A stretch of 64,000 nucleotides of DNA, from contig CM030361.1 in NCBI GenBank assembly GCA_017893485.1, positions 141,980,941 to 142,044,940 of the forward strand, read 5' to 3'. Source of the DNA: Hemerocallis citrina (taxonomy: Eukaryota; Streptophyta; Magnoliopsida; Asparagales; Asphodelaceae). The notes beneath the pieces were generated by a model. That model was not told where the DNA came from and made no database searches. It saw nothing but the letters and a program-made list of their open reading frames with translations. Of this stretch, positions 39,301 to 45,300 are shown piece by piece. Each line of letters begins with the position of its first letter. Positions within the stretch are counted from its first letter, which is position 1. A program made the position numbers and the translations under genes.

Positions 39301-42300
39301 TAGGTTCTGATACCATGAAGAAAATAGATTTGGGAAAAATGATTCTTATTTTTTGTTATATTTTATTCTTTACTGTATACATCTATATATAAGGATTACA
39401 TTCTTGGAGAAGAAGAAAAGAGATTGAGAGAAGATTGGGGAGATAAGAGATTTGGGAAATTTGTTTTCTATATTAGGAAATAGAATATACAATTACTATA
39501 TTTCAACAGAATCTCACTAGCAGCGCAATTCAAATGCGGATTGAAAAGAAGAAAAAAAATACCGCTGCATATAGTCCAGGTCTTGGCCCAAAAAAAAAAA
39601 TGGCCCTCAACCTGCGAGGGCGTGTTAGAATATAAATATTAAAACCTTCACCCTTACCACAACTTCGGAGTTTTGGTCCATCGGTAGGGTATTAATAGTT
39701 GGATCTTGAAAGGTGTAGAACTGGAAAGTTGTAGAACGAGTTGCGCATGGTAGATGGCGAACTGAGTTGGGATCTCACCCTTAACTAAGAAGTAGTAGAT
39801 GAAGTGGTGGCGCACGGAAGTTGTGAAGTAGTAGAAGAAGTGGTGGTGCTTGTTGGGATCTCACCCACGAACTGAGTAATAGTAGTAGAGGAAGGAAGTA
39901 GTGTGTTGGTGGCGCACGGTAGCGGCGCATGTTGAAATCTCACCTCCGAACTGAGAAGTAATAATAGTGAAGGAAGTAATGCGTTGGTAGCGCATGGTAG
40001 CGACGCATGTACGGATCTCACCCTCGAACTGAGAAGTAGTAGTAGTGGAGGAAGGAAGTACGAGATGGCATCGGGATGGACGTCAGGATCTGGAATGATG
40101 TTGAGATCTCCCTCTCTCAAACTCACGATTGATCAACCAGTGTGAGTTTGTATTGAGATCTAGATGCGGAAGTTGGGCGTCGACTGAAGGTGGGATGAGG
40201 GAGACGGAAACTAGGAATATGTCGATATCTCCCTATCTCAAACTCAGTGTGAGTTTGCTGCAAAGTATCGGAAGCTCTCGGGATCGGGAGACGTCTGTAG
40301 AACTTGCAAGAAAGAGTTCTTTTTTTTAAGTAAACGGGTTGGGTTTGGATACGGGTTAGTGTTAGGTTCTAGAGGTTAAGTGTTTGGGTTTCGGGTAATA
40401 GGGTTTGGATTTGGGTTCAATATTTGTTGGGTATTGGGTATTGGATTCGGGTTTGGGTGTAGATGGGAAATAACAGAGGAAGTGAGAAGAGTGGCGGCTA
40501 GGGTTTTGGGCGAGGGAATGGGTGTGGCGGCTAGGGATTCGGGTGCGGAGAAGCAGTGAGAGTAAGGGAGACAGCAGGGATGGTGGTGAAGTTTGGGTTT
40601 CGATGGAGGTGAGATGCAGCGGGTTTTGGGGTTTCGATGGAGGTGAGATGCAGCGGGTTTTGGGGTAGTAGAGGAGACAGCGGGGGTAGGAGGAAGTGGT
40701 TGTGGCTGATTGAGGATCGCCGAATTGAGGGTCATTGAGAGTTTGCAGTCGGGGTTCGGGAGTGTCGCCGGAGTTGCAGTGGTGGGTGTTGCCGGAGTTG
40801 GTTGCGGGTGATGAATAGAGGCAGTGGGTGTTACCGGAGGTGTTGCGGGGTATGCAAAATGAGGCATCTAGAGCAAATCCTTCGAGTGGGAATAGTAATG
40901 GTCCGGGGAGGAGGTTGGAGTTATCAGGGATTACGATTGTGGAAGAGGATGAAATTGTGCCTCTAGAAGGCCGTTGAAGATGATGAGTTTGCCGAAGAAG
41001 TGGGAAGCGAAGCTGTTTATTGTTGTGGGTGCTTTGGATTTTAGGGATTTTCCGAATTTCGATGATGATGGTGATGGGCTGTTGTAGCCGAAGTTGGGTG
41101 TTGGAGAAGTTGGGTTGCTGTAGAAGTTGGTGTAGTTGATGAAGCTTGATGATGGCGGCTAGTTGATTGCTGGAGTTTCTTTTCTGTTCTTGTTGTTGTT
41201 GGAGATTATGGGATTTGATCGAGAGAGAGAGAGAGAGGTTGTCGACGGGAGGTGGAGTGATTCCGATGAAGGCGGGAACCACTCCATCTTGATGACAAGG
41301 AGAAAAATAGTACAGGTCTTATAGGAGGATAAGCTCGATACCATGTTAGATTTAGGGATGAAGGAATAGTTTATTAAGTTCTTATTGATTTGATTAACTG
41401 AGTACAATATGTCTCCCATATAGGAGAGAAGGGAAGACTAAACCAATACATTATTAGATATGGGACTAAACTAACATCTCATCTAATATAATATCTAACA
41501 GTTCTTTTACATGAAAGAAGATACTAGTTGATCATAGTTGATAAGAGAGGTTCCTATACAAATGCTCAAATTGTCTGGTAAGAGCATCTGCAGTCGTTGA
41601 CCGGATTTCCAAATTTTGGAAAATTTGGCCAAAACAAGCTTTAGTCGTTGGCCAAATTTCCAAAATTTGGGTTCGCAATGAACAATGACTGGCCAAATTT
41701 GGGAGAGGAAATGACAAAAGCTAAAATTTGGCAATCGCGAGATCATGTACCGTCCAACGACAATTTTATTATTATTTTTTAAATTAAACAGATCGGAAGG
41801 GATATTTATAATAATAAAAAATTAACAAAACCCAACAAAAATGAGATGATGTACCGTCCGAGCACTCAATTCTCACATTTTTTTAAAATCATATACATTA
41901 GACCTATAGTCCAAATTATGGGTCCATTCACTCTTTAATTTAGATTTCTTTGCTCGGACGGGATATGATATCCCGTCCATTTTTTTTAATTATTATAAAA
42001 AAAATTGCTCCAACTGGAAATGATCGTCCATTCGTCTCTTATTTAGGAAGAAAAGCGAAATTTTGGGTTTTGACGACTACAACTCACTCCCAAATTTCCT
42101 ATTTCTATCTGCCAAATACCCAAAATTTAACTTCCAATGACTACAGATGCTCTAACTACTTCAATTATGTTAGTTCGATGCTATAACAAAAAGCAGTTTA
42201 ATTGAACTCGTAATTTTGACATTTATCAAGCAATTTGGGATTATAAAACAAATTGCAAGAGATGAACGTATAGAGTAAACAAGATAACAAAATCTCATTT

Positions 42301-45300
42301 TTCAAACATTTACAAAAATATCTTGAGAATACCATTTTTCTTTGAAAGAAAATTAAGCATAATAATAGATTCTAAGTCATCATGCAACAAATTCCCTGAC
42401 ATGGAAAATTCTATTGTATGAAGTGTGTAGTACCTAGGAGAGCCAATTATATTTCATCGTGACCATGATGCATGGTATCAGAAATTATCATGTAAGGACA
42501 TATTTCATGGTGATCGTGGTATCTTCATAATATGATTAAACATGATATGCTTAATTACCATTCATGCAGTATGTAACTTTGACCTATATAAGACAACCTA
42601 AATAATAAATTCTAAAATGACATTTAAAAGGTATTTTAACTTGTAATAGCATAAAAACCAGTAATAACCTGCTTATCTATATGCATCCTTACTATACTAT
42701 TATGAACAAGGTTGTTGTTTAATATCTATAAATTAATAAATGGTAGAGTCCGCGCCATATACGCCATGCTTAATCAAACTTTATGAAATGTCAAAGGTGT
42801 GCTTTAGACCCTAAAACTAATGTACAAACATGTCTGTTTCTGTACACATATATACAAACTTATAAAGTATTTGTGTTTGATACAAACTTCGTTTCGATTA
42901 ATTAATCCAATGAAGCCTACCTTATATTGCTTGTCGTGTCCATTATTGTTTTTGTTAGATTTAGGGATAGGAAAAATACTTTATTGATTCTTATTGATTG
43001 AGTACAATATGTCTCCCATATATAAGAGAAAAGGAAAACTAAACTGATACATTATTCGATATGGGACTAAACTAATATCTTCCATCTAACATAATATCTA
43101 ACATCCCCTCTGGAATATTGACATTGTTCATATGGCAGGGACGGCGCAATATGGCACATGGACGGTCTGGCCCTTGCATCATGAAAGGTTTAGAAGTGGG
43201 AAGTTGTAGGAGTTTGAGTCGGCTTCTAATATTGAAGAAGTTGTAGTAGTAGTTGGATCTTGAAATGTGTAGACCTGGAAAGTTGTAGAAGGAGCTGCGC
43301 ATGGTAGATGGCGAACTGAGTTGAGATCTCACCCCTGAACCGAGAAGTAGTATAAGAAGTGGTGGCGCACGTTGGGATCTCACCCCTGAACTGAGAAATA
43401 GTAGTAGTAGAGGAAGTAAAGTGTTGGTGGCGCACGGTAGCAGCGCATGTTGGGATCTCACCCCTGAACTGAGAAGTAGTAGTAGTGGAGGAAGGAAGTA
43501 GTGTGTTGGTGACGCACGGTAGCGGCGCATGTTGGGATCTCACCTCCGAACTAAGAAGTAGTAATAGTGGAGGAAGGAAGTACAAGATGGCCTCGGGATG
43601 GACGTCAGGATCTGGAATGATGGTGAGATCTCCCCCTCTCAAACTCACAAAGGATTAATCAATGTGAGTTTGTATTGAGATCTGGATGTGGAAGCTGGTG
43701 GGCGTCGACAGAAGGTGGGATGAAGGGGATGAGAACTGGGATGGTGTCGATATCTCCTCTTCTCAAACTCACGATTGATCAACCAGTGTGAGTTTGTGGA
43801 CGAAGTACCGGAATCTCTCGGAATCGGGAAGACTGTAGAAGCTTGAAGAACCTGCAAGAATTTTTTTTTTTGGGTAAAACTAGTCGGGTTTGGATGCAGG
43901 GTAGGGTTAGGGTTAGGTTAGGAGTATTAGGGTTTGGATGTTGGGTAAAGTTTCGGGTTTGGGTATTGGGTGCAGTATATGTTGGGTATTGGGTTTCGGG
44001 TCGGGTCTGTTGTTTTTTGTTAAGAAAAGAAAGGAATCAAGTTTCAGGTTTGGAGTGTAACTACGGTTTGGGTCAGGTATAGGAGTAGGATATGGTTTTA
44101 GGTGTAGATTGGTTTGAATAGATTAGGATTAGGGTTTGGGGGATGAAGACAGTAGAAGGCGGCTAGGGTTAGGAGAGGTGGGTTTCGGGATGTTGATGTC
44201 AGGATCTGGAGAGGAGAGATGGATTCGGGTTCGAATCTGGAACTGGATAGTGGCGGCGGCGTGAATTGATGGCGACGAAGGTCGGTGTGTTGCAGACGGA
44301 GGTCGGGTTGATGTTGCAGTTACCGGAGTCGGGGATTCGGGGATTGGGTCGCCGGAGTTGACGTTGACTTTGGGAGTTGTGGGTGATGAAGTTGCTAGAG
44401 GTGAGTCAGGAAGTTGACGTCGGGAGTGATTGTGGTGGTGTTGCCGGAGTTGTTGGAAGGGATGTCGTTGTTGTTGGAGTGGCCGGTGTTGGAGTTGTTT
44501 GGAGGATTTGAGAGAATGCAGCGGAGGTGATGGTGGCCGCTATAGAAGGAGATTAGGTGATGAGTATGGTTTGATTAGGAGTAGGGAATTTTAGTTAGGG
44601 TTTTGGGAATTAGGGTTTGTGATTGGAATCAGGAGAGGAATGTCGGGAGGTGGAGTGATTCCGATGAAGGCAAGAACTATTCCATCTCGATGACGAGGAT
44701 AAAATTAATATAGGCCTTTTAGAAGTACAGACTCTGATACCATGTTAGATTTAGGGATAGGAAGGAATACTTTATTGATTCTTATTGATTGAGTACAATA
44801 TGTCTCCTATCCTAGGAGAGAAGGAAAACTAAACTGATACATTATTCGATATGGGACTAAACTAATATCTCTCGTCTAACATAATATCTAACAGTTTTAT
44901 CATTCAAAATAGTCCTTCTTGGTAACCTATCTCAGATTGGGGTCTAAATTAGACTCGAGCCAACCCAAGACTGTCCTCGTCCTTTGATTTTTTGTTTTGT
45001 TTGAGGTTTGAGTTTTGTTGAGAAACAATATAGCTAAGGGTGGCAGTACTTTCGCCACAAAAGAACAATGGAAGGTCACTATTGGTGACTTGAGTTTTCT
45101 TAGAAGTACAATAGGCTTGATCTTTAAAATCCTGATTCATAACCAAATTAAATTTACAGTGATACATTTGATCAACTTGCATAAACCACACAATTCCCGC
45201 ATGTATTTTTCTTTTATGCATGGATCTCTTGTGATTTTACACTTGTCACTGAATTGTAGTGTTATGACATTCATTTGGTAGTGTTTGCAAAGTCAAAAGC

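Larger units (their letters stand above)
19636..39508 (-). mobile_element. Copia1: Copia-type LTR retrotransposon interrupted by Copia2
   Basis: Two 193-bp LTRs (19636-19828 and 39316-39508) start TGAAGAAAA and end TTTCAACA, with about 3% difference by eye. The minus-strand primer site is at 39304-39315 (TGGTATCAGAAC). The polypurine tract TTGAGGGGGAG lies at 19829-19839 on the minus strand. The flanking bases are CAATC and GAATC, a duplication with one mismatch. Coding order is protease, integrase, RT, RNase H on the minus strand, as in Copia. It is defective: gag is missing and several stops are present. RNase H is split by Copia2 with a GATCC duplication. Confidence 0.92.
19528..39697 (+). 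mobile_element. TRIM-2: miniature LTR element with 75-81-bp repeats, split by Copia1
   Basis: The left repeat (about 19528-19608) and right repeat (39623-39697) share ATTAAAACC, CACCCTTACCACAACTTC, and GTTTTGGTCCATCGGTAGG. A perfect primer site TGGTATCAGAGC follows the left repeat at 19609-19620, so it is on the + strand. Its own interior is only about 140 bp (19609-19635 plus 39509-39622); the rest is the nested Copia1. It has no coding capacity. Such short elements are classed as TRIMs; the family is not named here. Confidence 0.75.
39698..41500 (-). mobile_element. ~151-bp-LTR family, copy 3 (5' LTR and most of the interior)
   Basis: The 5' LTR 41344-41500 (157 bp; TGTTAGATTTAGGGATG to ATATCTAACA) has a degenerate primer site left of it (GATACCA at 41337-41343). 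The interior runs leftwards through a GC-rich leader (about 40360-41330) and a minisatellite (39770-40060). The left side joins TRIM-2, so the 3' LTR is absent or displaced to the copy 2 side. Reading the leader on the minus strand gives Pro/Ser/Thr-rich frames with no domain. I treat it as non-coding. Confidence 0.75.
42953..44893 (-). mobile_element. ~151-bp-LTR family, copy 4 (complete)
   Basis: Complete 1,941-bp element with LTRs 42953-43103 and 44743-44893, both exactly 151 bp (TGTTAGATTTAGGG to ATATCTAACA). A perfect GTTTT duplication flanks it (42948-42952 and 44894-44898). The minus-strand primer site TGGTATCAGAGT is at 44731-44742, and the polypurine tract CCAGAGGGGA is beside the 3' LTR at 43104-43113. 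The interior has a minisatellite (43320-43600), two hairpins, G-rich DNA (43880-44100) and a leader-like GC-rich part. No gag or pol domain is present, so it depends on another element. Confidence 0.92.

Noticed and set aside
40362..41282. 306-codon minus-strand frame
   Set aside because: Reads the GC/C-rich leader of the non-coding LTR family as Pro/Ser/Asn repeats. No domain, and no matching frame in copy 4.
43320..43600. CRISPR-like regular repeats
   Set aside because: Plant nuclear context, units of unequal length with related spacers, no Cas genes. It is a minisatellite inside an LTR element.
43072..43648. Repetitive Leu/Ser/Pro-rich minus-strand frames
   Set aside because: They translate the GATCTCACCC minisatellite; repeat periodicity explains the openness.
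12878..44742. Repeated TGGTATCAGAG strings as possible tRNA-Met genes
   Set aside because: Only 11-16 nt match and each sits beside an LTR, as primer-binding sites do. No tRNA body follows.
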